DNA of 64,000 nucleotides from Caballeronia calidae (GCF_900044055.2 NZ_FCOX02000003.1:1-64000), one strand, 5' to 3'; positions 18,901 through 29,661 are shown, numbered from the stretch's first letter. Program-made: numbers and translations. Notes: generated by a model from the letters alone, not told the origin.

Positions 18901-19014
18901 CGTGGCGGCCTTCGTGACGATGGGCGACGACGCCGGGCGGGGCGCGTCGGAGGAGGAAGACTTGGGCAATGCGGCGTTGCGGCGCGCCGCGCGAGCCGAT
19001 CCAGAAGACGTCAC
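15955..19014 (-). CDS. ppc: Phosphoenolpyruvate carboxylase with Lys/Ala-rich N-terminal extension
   Basis: A 1019-residue enzyme that carboxylates phosphoenolpyruvate to oxaloacetate, refilling the citric acid cycle. Conserved active-site motifs are [41 protein letters not shown] and [14 protein letters not shown]; the usual C-terminus ends GLRNTG. The start is a GTG at 19014, preceded by GAGAGG. Relative to the roughly 880-residue E. coli enzyme, the protein has an N-terminal extension of about 90 residues rich in Ala, Lys and Pro before [12 protein letters not shown]. It may be translated, or a later start may be used. It is divergent from hemC. Confidence 0.95.
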   Translation of the reverse strand: MTSSGSARAARRNAALPKSSSSDAPRPASSPIVTKAATAAKASKAAIAPKAKPGIKAAAKPVAKRAKTLRANGAASPKPASRTRDDKDRPLFEDIRFLGRLLGEVLREQEGDAVFDVVEAIRQTAVKFRREDDSEAAQALEKKLRALTPEQTVSVVRAFSYFSHLANIAEDRHHNRRRRIHALAGSGSQPGTIAYAIERMREHKNISATRKMLEKFFGDALIVPVLTAHPTEVSRKSILDAQHDIARLLAERDQELTDRERAQNAAVLRARVTSLWQTRMLRDARLSVTDEIDNALSYYRATFLAEIPALYADIEGALAEHGLPVRLPPFFQMGSWIGGDRDGNPFVTGETLETAVTRQAIVIFEHYLEEVHKLGAELSVSNLLAGSSDALKALADASPDQSPHRTDEPYRRALIGIYTRLAASARVRLGEGVVAVRSAGPGAPQIRAKPYADASEFVRDLHVLIDSLAEHHGASMSILRLSPLARAAEVFGFHLASIDLRQSSDIHEAVVTELLARAGVVADYASLSEEQKREVLLKELAQPRPLRLPYAHYSDLAKSELGVLEAARETREKFGARAVRNYIISHTETVSDLLEVMLLQKETGVLHGCLGAKDDPARDGLMVIPLFETIADLRNAPVIMGEFFALPGIDKLIENAGNEQEVMLGYSDSNKDGGFLTSNWELYRAELALVALFKERGTTLRLFHGRGGTVGRGGGPTYQAILSQPPGTVDGQIRLTEQGEVIASKFANAEIGRRNLETVVAATLEASLLPHENAPAQLPQFEATMQTLSDSAMAAYRALVYETPGFTDYFFLSTPISEIAELNIGSRPASRKLQDPKQRKIEDLRAIPWGFSWGQCRLLLTGWYGFGSAVTAYLDKAGSDEERAKRLATLRKMHKTWPFFKNLLSNMDMVLAKTDLAVASRYAQLVTDKKLRKTVFDKIVAEHERTSNVLAEITGRSERLSDNPLLARSIKNRFPYLDPLNHLQVELLKRHRAGDQNVRLRRGIHLTINGIAAGLRNTG

Positions 19015-19351
19015 GTTGGGTTCCTCTCAGAAGCTGCGAAGCCAGGGCACATCGACGCGACGCCGCGACCCGAAAAGGGCGAAGCATCGAGCAGGAAACC
19101 GCAGACCGTGCGAACGGCCGTGCGTCAAACCGGCGACAGCATGCCGCGGCGTTCGGCGCGCCCTGAAGCGTTCATCGCGCGCGACGCGGCGAGCGCCGCT
19201 GTTCACATCGATGGAAACGCACCGCGGACGCCCCGAAAGGCGCATCGGACAAGGCTCTCGCGCGCTGCCTGGGTGTCGGTGGACCGTGGCGTGCGTGCTA
19301 CCATTGTTCGCTAATGTCTATTCATCCATCCCGTCATTCGATCGAGCATCA
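19015..19351. other. Divergent intergenic region between ppc and hemC
   Basis: About 340 bp that must carry promoters for ppc (leftward) and the hem operon (rightward). No protein-coding segment with convincing codon bias is seen. A TAATGT-like element near 19311 is a weak -10 candidate for hemC. Confidence 0.45.
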
Positions 19352-20359
19352 ATGAATTCCGAGACGCATTCCACGACACCGCCCACGAGCATAACCATCG
19401 CTTCGCGGGAAAGCCGGCTGGCGATGTGGCAAGCCGAGCACGTGCGGTGTGCGCTGCACAAATTATATCCATCTTGCGACGTGAAAATCCTCGGAATGAC
19501 GACGCGCGGCGATCAGATTCTCGATCGTACGCTGTCGAAGGTCGGCGGCAAGGGTTTGTTCGTGAAGGAGCTCGAAGCCGCGCTCGCCGATGGCCGCGCC
19601 GATCTCGCCGTGCATTCGCTCAAGGACGTCCCGATGGAACTGCCCGAAGGCTTCGCGCTCGGCGCCATTCTCGAACGTGAAGACCCGCGCGATGCCTTCG
19701 TGTCGCCGCATTTCGAATCGCTCGACGCGCTGCCGGCGGGGAGCATCGTCGGCACGTCGAGCCTGCGCCGCGAAGCGATGATCCGCGCGCGCTTTCCTCA
19801 TCTCGAAGTGCGTCCGTTGCGCGGCAATCTCGACACGCGTCTCGGCAAGCTCGACCGCGGCGAGTACGCGGCCATCATTCTCGCGGCGGCGGGCCTGAAG
19901 CGGCTCGGGCTGGAAGCGCGCATCCGTGCGCTGCTCGATCCATCGGAGAGTTTGCCGGCGGCGGGGCAGGGCGCGCTCGGCATCGAGATTCGCGCCGATC
20001 GCGCCGATATGGCCGCGTGGCTCGCGCCCTTGCACGATGAACGAACCGCGCTCGCGGTCGAAGCGGAACGCGCGGTGTCGCGCGCGCTCGGCGGCAGTTG
20101 CGAAGTGCCGCTCGCGGCGCATGCCGTATGGCGCGAGGGCGCCCTGCATCTGCGCGGCGCGGTGTCGATGCCCGACGGCAAACGCGTGCTGCGCGCCGAA
20201 GAAACCGTGCGTTCGCCCGATCTCGCCGCCGCGCTCGCGCTCGGCCAGCGCGTCTCCGCCGATCTCGCAGCGCAAGGCGCCATGGACATCGTCGACGCAC
20301 TCACGACGATGAGCCGCGCGGACGGCCCCAACACCGCGCCCTCGGGGCCGAAGTCCTGA
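19352..20359 (+). CDS. hemC: Porphobilinogen deaminase (hydroxymethylbilane synthase)
   Basis: A 335-residue cytosolic enzyme that joins four porphobilinogens into hydroxymethylbilane in heme synthesis. Conserved parts are [49 protein letters not shown] and [13 protein letters not shown]; the last contains the Cys that carries the dipyrromethane cofactor. The ATG at 19352 gives [11 protein letters not shown] before the conserved domain. Its stop codon shares one base with the hemDX start (TGATG), which indicates translational coupling. Confidence 0.97.
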   Translation: MNSETHSTTPPTSITIASRESRLAMWQAEHVRCALHKLYPSCDVKILGMTTRGDQILDRTLSKVGGKGLFVKELEAALADGRADLAVHSLKDVPMELPEGFALGAILEREDPRDAFVSPHFESLDALPAGSIVGTSSLRREAMIRARFPHLEVRPLRGNLDTRLGKLDRGEYAAIILAAAGLKRLGLEARIRALLDPSESLPAAGQGALGIEIRADRADMAAWLAPLHDERTALAVEAERAVSRALGGSCEVPLAAHAVWREGALHLRGAVSMPDGKRVLRAEETVRSPDLAAALALGQRVSADLAAQGAMDIVDALTTMSRADGPNTAPSGPKS

Positions 20360-22461
20360 TGGCGAGCGCACGCCGCGCCACCGTCATCGTCACGCGTCCG
20401 GACGGACAGTCGTCCGCGTTGCTCGCGCTGCTTACCGGCGCCGGCTTCGATACGCTGGAATTCCCGCTCATCGATATCGCGCCCGTCGCCGACGATGCCC
20501 CGCTGCGCGCCGCGCTCGACGAACTCTATCTGCCGCCGGATGCCGCGGCGCGCTACGCGCTCGTCGTATTCGTGTCGCCGAATGCGATCGACCATGCGTT
20601 CAGCCGGCTCGGCGCGCCGTGGCCCGCGGATCTGCCGGTCGCGGTCGTCGGTCCCGGCTCGGTCGCGGCGCTCGCGCGACAGGGCGTGCACGCGCCGTCG
20701 CATCGCGTGATCAGTCCGTCGACGGAAGAAGCCGATCCGCGCTTCGATTCCGAAGCGCTCTACGCCGCGATCGAAGCGCATTTCGGCACGAACGGTCTGG
20801 AAGGCAAGCGCGTGCTGATCGTGCGCGGCGACGGCGGCCGCGAGTGGCTCGCCGAGCGGCTCATCGAGGCGGGCGCGCAGGTCGAAAAAGCCGCCGCCTA
20901 TCGTCGCGTGCTGCCCGAGCCGTCGATGCAGAAATGGGAGCGCATCCACGAACTGCTGGCAGGCGAGCCGCATGCGTGGCTGCTGACGAGCTCCGAAGGC
21001 GTGCGCAATCTCGCCGAGCTCGCGCACGAGCATCTCACCGCCGACGAAATCGTGCGCCTGAAGCGCGCGCCGATCGTGTGCCCGCACCCGCGCATCGCCG
21101 AAGCCGCGCGCGGGGCGGGTTTTGATAGGATTACGGTGTCCGGCGCGGGCGACGAACGCATCGCACACTCGCTGGAGGCGCTGTTCCCGCCCGCTACCGC
21201 CGCCGCGTCCGCGCATGCGGCGACATCACGCGATCCGGAGGCCCACGCACAAGCGAGCGCATCGAGCTCGATCCATTCCTCATCCGCGCCGACGGACGCC
21301 AACCCGGCCACCGCGCCGGCCCACCAAACGGCTCAATCACGCATGACTGACTCGAACGATTCCAAGAAAGCTTCACCTCAGCCGAACGTGACACCGCCCT
21401 TGCCGCCGAACACGCCCTTCACGCCTTACGAGCAGCAGAAGCGCCGCGGCGGCGCGGGCATCGTGGTGTTGTGGTTCGTCGTCGTCATTCTGGCGGTGGC
21501 GGCGGGCGCGGGCGCCTTCGTCCTGAACCGCAAGTTCGACCGCGCCGACGCGCAGCTCTCGCAACGCGTCGCCCAGTCCGACGAGCAGAACGCCGATCTT
21601 CGCGCGAAGGCCGATCAGGCCGCGAGCGCCACCACGGCGCTCAACACGCAGATCATCCAGTTGCAGGGCAAGCTCGCCGACGCCGAAGCGCACAGCCAGG
21701 CGCTGCAACAGCAATATCAGGATCTCGCGAGCAACCGCGACGACTGGACCGTCGCCGAAGTCGAGCAGATTCTGTCGAGCGCGAGCCAGCAGTTGCAACT
21801 GACCGGCAACGTGCCGCTCGCGCTCTTCGCGCTGCAAAGCGCCGATACGCGCCTTGCCGCGACTACCGGCCCTCAAGTGGTGGCGATCCGCAAGGCGATC
21901 GCGCAGGACATCGACAAGCTGAAGGCCACGCCCACGACCGATCTCACCGGCCTCGCGATCAAGCTCGACACGGCCATCGATCAGGTCGACCAGTTGCCGC
22001 TGTCGGGCGAGGCGCCGATCGCCCGTGCCCGCGCGCAGGCGGCCGAGCCGGCGAATAGCGCGTCGATCGCGGCGGCGACCGGCGAGCCGCGCTGGAAGGT
22101 GCTGTGGCATCAGATCACGAACGGCATCGGCCAGCAGTTGTCGAGTCTCGTGTCGGTGCGGCGCATCGACAATGCCGACGCGATGCTCGCATCGCCCGAT
22201 CAGGGCTACTTCGTGCGCGAGAACGTGAAGCTGCGTCTGTTGTCCGCGCGTCTGTCGCTGCTGTCGCGCAGCGAGACGACGCTCAAGGCGGACCTGCACG
22301 CCGCCGACGCCGCGCTCGCGCGCTACTTCGATGCGTCGTCGAAAAAGGTTCAGGCCGTGCGTGAGCTCGTGAAGCAGGTCGATCAGGCGTCGCTCGCCGT
22401 CGCCGTGCCGAACCTGAACGCGAGCCTCGCCGCCGTCCATCAGTTCAAGCGAGGCGGATGA
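20359..22461 (+). CDS. hemDX: Fused uroporphyrinogen-III synthase (HemD) and HemX membrane protein
   Basis: A 700-residue fusion. Residues 1 to about 280 are HemD, with VIVTRPDGQSSALLALLTGA at the N-terminus and AWLLTSSEGVRNL later; it cyclises hydroxymethylbilane to uroporphyrinogen III. After a Ser/Ala/Pro-rich linker (about 280-350) comes HemX, with a single transmembrane helix (GIVVLWFVVVILAVAAGAGA), a long coiled coil rich in Gln/Ala, and a periplasmic helical domain. HemD and HemX are separate genes in enterobacteria; the fusion is known in Burkholderiales. It tethers the synthase to the inner membrane beside HemY, encoded next with a 4-bp overlap. Confidence 0.93.
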   Translation: MASARRATVIVTRPDGQSSALLALLTGAGFDTLEFPLIDIAPVADDAPLRAALDELYLPPDAAARYALVVFVSPNAIDHAFSRLGAPWPADLPVAVVGPGSVAALARQGVHAPSHRVISPSTEEADPRFDSEALYAAIEAHFGTNGLEGKRVLIVRGDGGREWLAERLIEAGAQVEKAAAYRRVLPEPSMQKWERIHELLAGEPHAWLLTSSEGVRNLAELAHEHLTADEIVRLKRAPIVCPHPRIAEAARGAGFDRITVSGAGDERIAHSLEALFPPATAAASAHAATSRDPEAHAQASASSSIHSSSAPTDANPATAPAHQTAQSRMTDSNDSKKASPQPNVTPPLPPNTPFTPYEQQKRRGGAGIVVLWFVVVILAVAAGAGAFVLNRKFDRADAQLSQRVAQSDEQNADLRAKADQAASATTALNTQIIQLQGKLADAEAHSQALQQQYQDLASNRDDWTVAEVEQILSSASQQLQLTGNVPLALFALQSADTRLAATTGPQVVAIRKAIAQDIDKLKATPTTDLTGLAIKLDTAIDQVDQLPLSGEAPIARARAQAAEPANSASIAAATGEPRWKVLWHQITNGIGQQLSSLVSVRRIDNADAMLASPDQGYFVRENVKLRLLSARLSLLSRSETTLKADLHAADAALARYFDASSKKVQAVRELVKQVDQASLAVAVPNLNASLAAVHQFKRGG

Positions 22462-23654
22462 TGACGATTCGTGGACTCATCTGGCTCGCGCTGCTGTTCG
22501 CCGTCGCGGTGATCGTCGCGACCGTCGGCGGCTTCAACAACGGACAGATCCTGCTCGTGATCCCGCCGTATCGCGTGGACATGTCGCTCAATCTGTTCGC
22601 GGTGGCGCTCGTCGTGCTGTTCATCGTGCTGTACGCGATCATCCGCGCGGTACGCGGCGTCTGGAAGATGCCGTCGCGCGTGGCCGCGTATCGGGTGCGC
22701 AGCCGGCTCGCGAAGGCGAATGCCTCGCTGCGCGATGCGGTCGGGCATCTGTACGCCGGGCGCTTCTCGAAGGCCGAGAAAGCCGCGCGCGATGCGCTTT
22801 CCGTCGATGACAACAAGGGTGCGGCCGGGCTCATCGGCGCGAACGCGGCGCATCGTCTGCATGAATACGCGCGCCGCGACGAATGGCTCGCGCAGGTCAG
22901 CGGCGCGGACTGGCAGGATGCGCGTCTGATGGCCACCGCCGACATGCGCGCCGATGGCCGCGACGCCGACGGCGCGCTCGTCGCGCTCACCGAGATGCAG
23001 GCCCAGGGCGGACGGCGCATCCACGCGCAGCAGATCGCGCTGCGCGCGCAGCAGCAGTTGAAGAACTGGAGCGAGGTGCTGAAGCTCGTGCGGATGCTGG
23101 AAAAGCGCGAAGCGCTGCATCCGGCGGTCGCGGTGCGTCTGCGTCAGGTTGCGGCGGAAAACCTGCTGCGCGATCGCCGGCACAATCCGGACGCGCTGAT
23201 GGAACTGTGGCAATCGCTGTCGGCGACGGAGCGTCAGTCGCCGCGCCTCGCCGATCTCGCCGCCGAACTGCTGATCACGCTCGAGCGCCGCGCGGAGGCG
23301 AAGAAGATCGTCGAGGACGCGCTCGCGCATAACTGGGACGCGCGGCTCTTGCGGCGCTATCCGGATTGCGTCGTCGGCGGCGACGCGTTCCCGCTGATCC
23401 AGCGCGCCGAAGCGTGGCAGAAGGAGCGCACCGAAGACGCCGACCTGCTGTTCACGCTCGGCCGGCTGTGCCTGCATCAGCAGTTGTGGGGCAAGGCGCA
23501 GGCGTTCCTCGAATCGGCGCTGAAACTCGCGGACAACGAGCCGCTCAAGATCCGCACGCATCGCGCGCTCGCCCGTTTGCACGAGCAACTGGGCGACACG
23601 GAGAAGGCGGCGGAGCATTACCGCGCAAGCGCGCTGGCGATGAACGTCGTGTAA
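22458..23654 (+). CDS. hemY: HemY-type inner-membrane TPR protein of the heme operon
   Basis: A 398-residue protein with two N-terminal transmembrane helices (IWLALLFAVAVIVATVGGF and LNLFAVALVVLFIVLYAIIR) followed by tetratricopeptide-like helices. This is the HemY_N/TPR architecture of the proteobacterial protein, which is unrelated to the Bacillus HemY oxidase. Its role is linked to heme synthesis by operon context, probably as a scaffold or regulator, not by a known catalytic activity. The start ATG at 22458 overlaps the hemDX stop; ATG 22461 is equally possible. A terminator follows. Confidence 0.93.
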   Translation: MMTIRGLIWLALLFAVAVIVATVGGFNNGQILLVIPPYRVDMSLNLFAVALVVLFIVLYAIIRAVRGVWKMPSRVAAYRVRSRLAKANASLRDAVGHLYAGRFSKAEKAARDALSVDDNKGAAGLIGANAAHRLHEYARRDEWLAQVSGADWQDARLMATADMRADGRDADGALVALTEMQAQGGRRIHAQQIALRAQQQLKNWSEVLKLVRMLEKREALHPAVAVRLRQVAAENLLRDRRHNPDALMELWQSLSATERQSPRLADLAAELLITLERRAEAKKIVEDALAHNWDARLLRRYPDCVVGGDAFPLIQRAEAWQKERTEDADLLFTLGRLCLHQQLWGKAQAFLESALKLADNEPLKIRTHRALARLHEQLGDTEKAAEHYRASALAMNVV

Positions 23655-23681
23655 TCCGGCGGCACTGCGCTTGCTTGGGGA

Positions 23682-23706
23682 AAGGGCCGCGTCGAGCGGC
23701 CCTTTT
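23682..23706 (+). terminator. Rho-independent terminator of hemC-hemDX-hemY
   Basis: AAGGGCCGC-GTCGA-GCGGCCCTT followed by TT, 27 bp after the hemY stop codon. Confidence 0.85.
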
Positions 23707-23856
23707 GCATGGCACCCGATGCGTACGGCGCTTTTCGCGTTGTCTGTACGGCATCGCACGGCTACCGTACGGGCAACATGGTCTAGTTTTGTTCTACCAA
23801 TTGGATGATGGCGACGTGCGTTCAATGCGTCGTTGCCATCGGAACAGGGAGGCGGA

Positions 23857-25431
23857 GTGAAACGAGGGCTGCACACGTTCATCGGGCTCGCGCTCGTCGT
23901 CGTCCTGTCATGGCCCGACACGTCGCACTATTTCGCGCAGGGCATCGTCACGACGGCGCCGTGGACCGGAAGCTGGTCCACCGCACCCGCCATCACCCCC
24001 GATTCCGGCTTCAACAATCAGACGATTCGCCAGATCGTGCATACGAGCATCGGCGGCACGGCGGCGCGTCTCAAGTTCTCGAATCTCTTCGGCGAGAAGC
24101 CCATCACCATCGGCGACGTTCATATCGCGCGCCATTCGCGCGGCGCGCGCACGATCGCGAACACCGATCGCCAGGTGACCTTCAACGGCCAGACTTACGT
24201 GACGATTCCCGCGGGCGGCTCGGTGCAGAGCGACGCCGTCGCGTTCCAGGTGCCGGCGCTCGCCGACATCGCCGTGAGCATACACATACCGTCGCAGACG
24301 CCGCCGCGCTCGACCGGCCATATCGACGCCATGCAGGACGTCTACATCGCGCCGGGCAACGCGAGCGCCGATTCGACGTTTTCCGGCGGCGTCGCGAATG
24401 CGGCGGGCGGCCAGTCGTACTATTTCCTCACCAATGTCGACGTGATGAACGCCGCCGCGACGGGCGCGGTGGTCGCGTTCGGCGCATCGATCACGGACGG
24501 GATGGAATCCACGCCGAACATGAACCGGCGCTGGCCGAACCGGCTGGCGGACCGGCTGATCCGCGCGGGCATGAACGTCGGCGTGCTGAATCAGGGCATC
24601 AGCGGGAATGACTTCTTCACGGACGGCTCGGGCCAGGCCGGGCTCACGCGCTTCGGCCGCGATGTACTCGGGCAGGCAAACGTGAAGTGGGTGATCATTT
24701 CCGACGACGCCGTGAACAATCTCATCGGCGGCGATCCGCCGACCGCGCAGCGACTCATCGACGCGTATCAGCAACTGGTGAAGCAGGCGAACGACGCGCA
24801 TGTGGGCGCGATCTGCTCGACCCTGACGCCGTTCGAAGGCGTGGCCGAATGGACGCCCGACATCGAGAGCACGCGGCAGACGGTGAATGCGTTTCTGCGC
24901 GGCCGAACCAGCGGCTGCGATGCCGTACTCGATCTGGCCGCGGTGCTGGGCGATCCGGCAGGCGCGGATCGCGCGTCCGCCTATGCGCCTTCCTACAACA
25001 GCGGCGACGATCTGCATCCGAACGACGCGGGCATGCAGGCGATCGCCAATGCGGTCGATCTGAACTGGTTCGCCGCGCTGCCGCCGATCGACGCGCCGAG
25101 CGCGTGCGGCCGGCTCACGTCGGGAGAAGGGCTCGGGGCCGGGCAATCGCTCGCGGCGTGCAGCGGGAACGTGGCGCTGAGTATGCGGGACGACGGCTAT
25201 CTGGTGGCGGTGCTGAACGGCCAGGCGATCTGGTCATCGCGTGTGAGCGGCACGCCGGGCGTCGAAGTCCGCATGCAGGAGGACGGCAACCTCGCGATGT
25301 TCGACAGCAACGGCGCGATGGTCTGGCAGACGCATACCTCGGTTCCCGGCTCCTATGCGCTGATCCAGAAGGACGGGCATCTCGTCATCTATTCGCCGCA
25401 CGGCACGGCGCTGTGGTCGAGCGCGGGATGA
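23857..25431 (+). CDS. Secreted SGNH/GDSL-type hydrolase with C-terminal bulb-type lectin domain
   Basis: A 524-residue secreted protein. The GTG at 23857 is chosen because GGGAGG lies a few bases upstream; a TTG at 23833 is less likely. After a signal peptide (about 1-30), an N-terminal beta-rich domain precedes an SGNH hydrolase. Its block I is VAFGASITDG (catalytic Ser about 216), block III is NQGISGND, and block V is DLHPNDAGMQ (Asp/His pair). The last 110 residues hold three repeats (LSMRDDGYLVAV, VRMQEDGNLAMF, LIQKDGHLVIYS), close to the QxDxNxVxY motif of mannose-binding bulb lectins. An extracellular esterase that binds polysaccharide is likely; the substrate is unknown. Confidence 0.88.
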   Translation: MKRGLHTFIGLALVVVLSWPDTSHYFAQGIVTTAPWTGSWSTAPAITPDSGFNNQTIRQIVHTSIGGTAARLKFSNLFGEKPITIGDVHIARHSRGARTIANTDRQVTFNGQTYVTIPAGGSVQSDAVAFQVPALADIAVSIHIPSQTPPRSTGHIDAMQDVYIAPGNASADSTFSGGVANAAGGQSYYFLTNVDVMNAAATGAVVAFGASITDGMESTPNMNRRWPNRLADRLIRAGMNVGVLNQGISGNDFFTDGSGQAGLTRFGRDVLGQANVKWVIISDDAVNNLIGGDPPTAQRLIDAYQQLVKQANDAHVGAICSTLTPFEGVAEWTPDIESTRQTVNAFLRGRTSGCDAVLDLAAVLGDPAGADRASAYAPSYNSGDDLHPNDAGMQAIANAVDLNWFAALPPIDAPSACGRLTSGEGLGAGQSLAACSGNVALSMRDDGYLVAVLNGQAIWSSRVSGTPGVEVRMQEDGNLAMFDSNGAMVWQTHTSVPGSYALIQKDGHLVIYSPHGTALWSSAG

Positions 25432-25461
25432 GAGAGGGATGGGCGCGCCGTCCGGAAGAAA

Positions 25462-25785
25462 TCAGTACGTGGGAACCGACGGATCGACCTGACGCGACCA
25501 CGCATCGATGCCGCCGTAGAGATTGAACATCTGCGTGAAGCCGCGCGATTCCAGGAACATCGCGACCTGCGCACTGCGCGCGCCGTGATGGCAGATGCAG
25601 ACGATCTGCGCTTCGTCGTCGAGCTCCTCGCTGCGCGCGGGGATGTCGCGCATCGGAATCGTCACGATGTTGGCCATCTGCGCCGTCTGGATTTCCCACG
25701 GCTCGCGCACGTCGAGCAGAACGGGAGCGGGGCGCGAGGTATCCGCGAGCCACGCGGCGAGTTCGGGTGCGGTGAGGTTTTGCAT
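25462..25785 (-). CDS. Single-domain rhodanese-like sulfurtransferase
   Basis: A 107-residue cytosolic protein with LLDVREPWEIQTAQM at the N-terminal part and the active-site loop CHHGARSAQVAMFLES, where the Cys carries the persulfide. LYGGIDAWSRQVDPSVPTY is the usual C-terminus. The single domain and loop length fit GlpE/PspE-size rhodaneses that move sulfur between small thiols. It lies 55 bp after the isoaspartyl methyltransferase gene on the same strand and is probably cotranscribed with it. Confidence 0.9.
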   Translation of the reverse strand: MQNLTAPELAAWLADTSRPAPVLLDVREPWEIQTAQMANIVTIPMRDIPARSEELDDEAQIVCICHHGARSAQVAMFLESRGFTQMFNLYGGIDAWSRQVDPSVPTY

Positions 25786-25840
25786 GGAGATTCCTGCAGG
25801 ATGCGCGCTGCCGGACGGGCAGGCAGCGCGCTTTCGGCTG

Positions 25841-26494
25841 TTAGAACTTGAACAGCGACGGATGCACCGCGTTCGTGAGCGGCGCGACGAGCGTCTCGAA
25901 CACGTCCGACACGCGGAACTGCTTTTCATCGACGCGCGTGATGATCTGCGCCTTCATGACGGGCGCCGAGCCGACGAACGCCGCAATGCGCCCGCCGATC
26001 TTCAGTTGCTCGAGAAACTCCTGCGGCATGACCGGCAGGCCGCCCGACACGCAGATCACGTCGTAAGGCGCGCCCTGATTCCAGCCGAGCGCGCCGTCGC
26101 CGGTGATGACCTCGACGTTCGCCACGCCGTTTGCAGTCAGGTTCTGCTTCGCGAAATCGGCGAGTTCCGGCGAGATTTCGACCGTGGTCACGCTGCGGCC
26201 GCGATGCGCGAGCAGCGCCGCCATATAGCCGGAGCCCGTGCCGATTTCCAGCACGGTTTCGCCCTTGTGAACCGCGAGTTCCTGCAGGATGCGCGCTTCG
26301 ACCCTGGGCGCGAGCATGCGCTCGCCGCCGGACAGCGGAATTTCGAGGTCCGCGAAAGCGATGTTGCGGTACGCGGCGGGAACGAAGTTCTCGCGCTTGA
26401 CGATCGTGAGCAGATTCAGCACGTCCTGGTCCAGCACTTCCCACGGACGAATCTGTTGCTCGATCATGTTGAAACGCGCTTGCTCGATGTTCAT
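25841..26494 (-). CDS. Protein-L-isoaspartate O-methyltransferase family protein
   Basis: A 217-residue protein with the Pcm layout: NMIEQQIRPWEVLD at the N-terminus, then SAM-binding motif I VLEIGTGSGYMAALLAH and motif II YDVICVSGGLPVMPQ. The ATG at 26494 (MNIEQARFNMIEQQ) is the family start. Pcm enzymes methylate L-isoaspartyl residues in damaged proteins; this shorter beta-proteobacterial branch is assumed to do the same, but the catalytic pocket was not checked. It pairs with the downstream rhodanese gene. Confidence 0.88.
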   Translation of the reverse strand: MNIEQARFNMIEQQIRPWEVLDQDVLNLLTIVKRENFVPAAYRNIAFADLEIPLSGGERMLAPRVEARILQELAVHKGETVLEIGTGSGYMAALLAHRGRSVTTVEISPELADFAKQNLTANGVANVEVITGDGALGWNQGAPYDVICVSGGLPVMPQEFLEQLKIGGRIAAFVGSAPVMKAQIITRVDEKQFRVSDVFETLVAPLTNAVHPSLFKF

Positions 26495-26620
26495 GTTCTG
26501 TGTGCGTAATGGCGACCGGAGGCAGGCGTGCATCGCGGCCGGATGCGGGGCTAGAAAACTACGGGATTGTAGCAAAAGGACGGGTTTTCCCGCCTGTTTC
26601 GCGCATCGGGCCGGCTGGCG

Positions 26621-27241
26621 CTAGTGCGGCAGCCGGATATCGAACTTGAAGGTGACGAGCCGCGCGAGCAGGATGAACGCCGTCGAAATGAGCACGTTGT
26701 AGATCGTGTCGACGTCGAGCCGGTCCAGCCCGAGATAGATCCAGCAGCCCGCGAACGCGCACACGGCGTAAGGGCGCGAGTCGCGCAGGATCAGCGGGAT
26801 TTCGTTGCACAGCACGTCGCGCAGCACGCCGCCGAACACGCCGGTGACGACGCCCATCATCGTCGCGGTGAAGGCGGGCATTTGCGCGTCGAGCGCGATC
26901 GAGGTGCCCGACACGCTGAAGAGGCCGAGCCCGACCGCATCGGTGACGAGCAGCGCACGCTGGTCGAAGAGGCGCGATGTCACGCGGAGAAAGAGCGGCG
27001 CGAAGATGGCCATCGCGAAGATGAAGAGCACGTAATCCTGATGCTCGACCCAGTAGAACGGGCGGCGCGAGAGCAGCACGTCGCGCACGGTGCCGCCGCC
27101 GAACGCCGTGACGAGCGCGACGAGAAAGGCGCCGACCGCGTCGAGCCGGCGCTTGCGCGCCTCGATGAGTCCCGAGAAGGCGTACGCGAAAATCGCGAGC
27201 GCCTCCATGACGGCGATGGCGAGGCTGAGTCTAGGATGCAC
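26621..27241 (-). CDS. TRIC-type (UPF0126/YadS) trimeric cation channel family protein
   Basis: A 206-residue inner-membrane protein with about seven hydrophobic helices, arranged as two repeats. Each repeat has the family motif: GGGTVRDVLLSRRPFYWVEH and GGVLRDVLCNEIPLILR. The first helix carries FAYAFSGLIEARKRRLDAVG. The family includes bacterial homologues of TRIC monovalent cation channels; the physiological role is unknown. The start overlaps the end of the Smr-domain gene upstream by 11 bp. Confidence 0.92.
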   Translation of the reverse strand: MHPRLSLAIAVMEALAIFAYAFSGLIEARKRRLDAVGAFLVALVTAFGGGTVRDVLLSRRPFYWVEHQDYVLFIFAMAIFAPLFLRVTSRLFDQRALLVTDAVGLGLFSVSGTSIALDAQMPAFTATMMGVVTGVFGGVLRDVLCNEIPLILRDSRPYAVCAFAGCWIYLGLDRLDVDTIYNVLISTAFILLARLVTFKFDIRLPH

Positions 27242-28058
27242 TGTCCGGCCCGGGGTGAGGGTGTTTCCCGAGGCTCTTGTCCTGCGGATGATTGTGATGA
27301 CGCGGCGCGCCGCCCGGCTGCAGCAGCACGAGCACGGCGCCCGCGCCGCCGTCGTGCGGGCGCGCCTGACAGAACGCGATCACTTCCGACTTCTGCACGA
27401 GCCATGCGCGCACCTTGCCCTTCAGCACCGGCTCCTTGCCGATGGACCCGAGCCCCTTGCCGTGGATCACGCGCAGGCAGCGCAAGCCGCGCTTCACCGA
27501 CTCACGGATGAACGCCGCGAGCGCTTCGCGCGCTTCCTCGCGGCGCATGCCGTGCAGATCGAGCTGCGCCTGAACGATCCACGCGCCGCGCCGCAGCTTC
27601 CTCACGACTTCCTGGCTGATGCCGGGACGGTAGAAGGACAGCGTTTCGTCGATGTCGAGCAGGCTTTCCGGGTCGTATTCGTCGGAAAGCGCTTCCTGCA
27701 GCACGGCTTCCTCGTCGCGCTGGCTCTGCAGCGGCACGGGCGGGGGCGGCACGCGCGTGACGGTCGTGCGCGGCGGCGTCTTGAGCGGCTCGACTTCGCC
27801 GATCGCGCGGCGGAACTCGTCGGCATCGGCGACGGCTTCGCGCTCGGCGCGCGCCGCCGCGACGCGCTGCACTTCGCGTTTCGCGGCGTCGGCCTTGAGC
27901 GCGCTCTTCAGCGACGAAAGTCCGCCGAAGCCTTCGCGTTTCACGGCGGCGGCAACATCGCGCGCATCGAGCGGCTTCGCTTCAGCGGGCGCGGCCGGGC
28001 GCGGCGCGACCTTCTGCCGGGCTTTCGGTTCGTTCGGGTGAGGGAGATTCTTCGGCAT
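27231..28058 (-). CDS. Smr (MutS2 C-terminal-like) domain protein
   Basis: A 275-residue protein. The first half is charged and low in complexity (MPKNLPHPNEPKARQK onward). The C-terminal half is an Smr domain of the SmrA/YdaL type, with LDLHGMRREEAREALAAFI and LRCLRVIHGKGLGSIGKEPV, the HGKG nuclease signature. Smr proteins cut branched DNA or RNA; the substrate here is unknown. A His/Pro-rich tail follows. The ATG at 28058 is chosen as the first one before the family-like N-terminus. Confidence 0.9.
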   Translation of the reverse strand: MPKNLPHPNEPKARQKVAPRPAAPAEAKPLDARDVAAAVKREGFGGLSSLKSALKADAAKREVQRVAAARAEREAVADADEFRRAIGEVEPLKTPPRTTVTRVPPPPVPLQSQRDEEAVLQEALSDEYDPESLLDIDETLSFYRPGISQEVVRKLRRGAWIVQAQLDLHGMRREEAREALAAFIRESVKRGLRCLRVIHGKGLGSIGKEPVLKGKVRAWLVQKSEVIAFCQARPHDGGAGAVLVLLQPGGAPRHHNHPQDKSLGKHPHPGPDSAS

Positions 28059-28190
28059 CGTTCGGCCAGCGAAAATCGTCAAGGAACGTGAGCGGACACG
28101 ACGCATTGCGCGCCGATTGTGCCACGCGCGCGCCGCGTGCCGGATGCCGGCGCATGAAACGATGGCCCGCGGCTACGGCCCGCGCGCGTC

Positions 28191-28228
28191 GAAACAAAAA
28201 CGGGCCGGCGGTGCGAACCGTGGCCCGT
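28191..28228 (-). terminator. Rho-independent terminator of trxB
   Basis: On the minus strand ACGGGCC and GGCCCGT form a stem around a GC-rich loop, followed by TTTTTGTTTC. It lies 41 bp after the trxB stop codon. Confidence 0.8.
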
Positions 28229-28268
28229 CGTTCGTGCGGACGCGCCGTCTCGCGCCCGCGCGGGTCGA

Positions 28269-29661
<1,393 letters not shown>

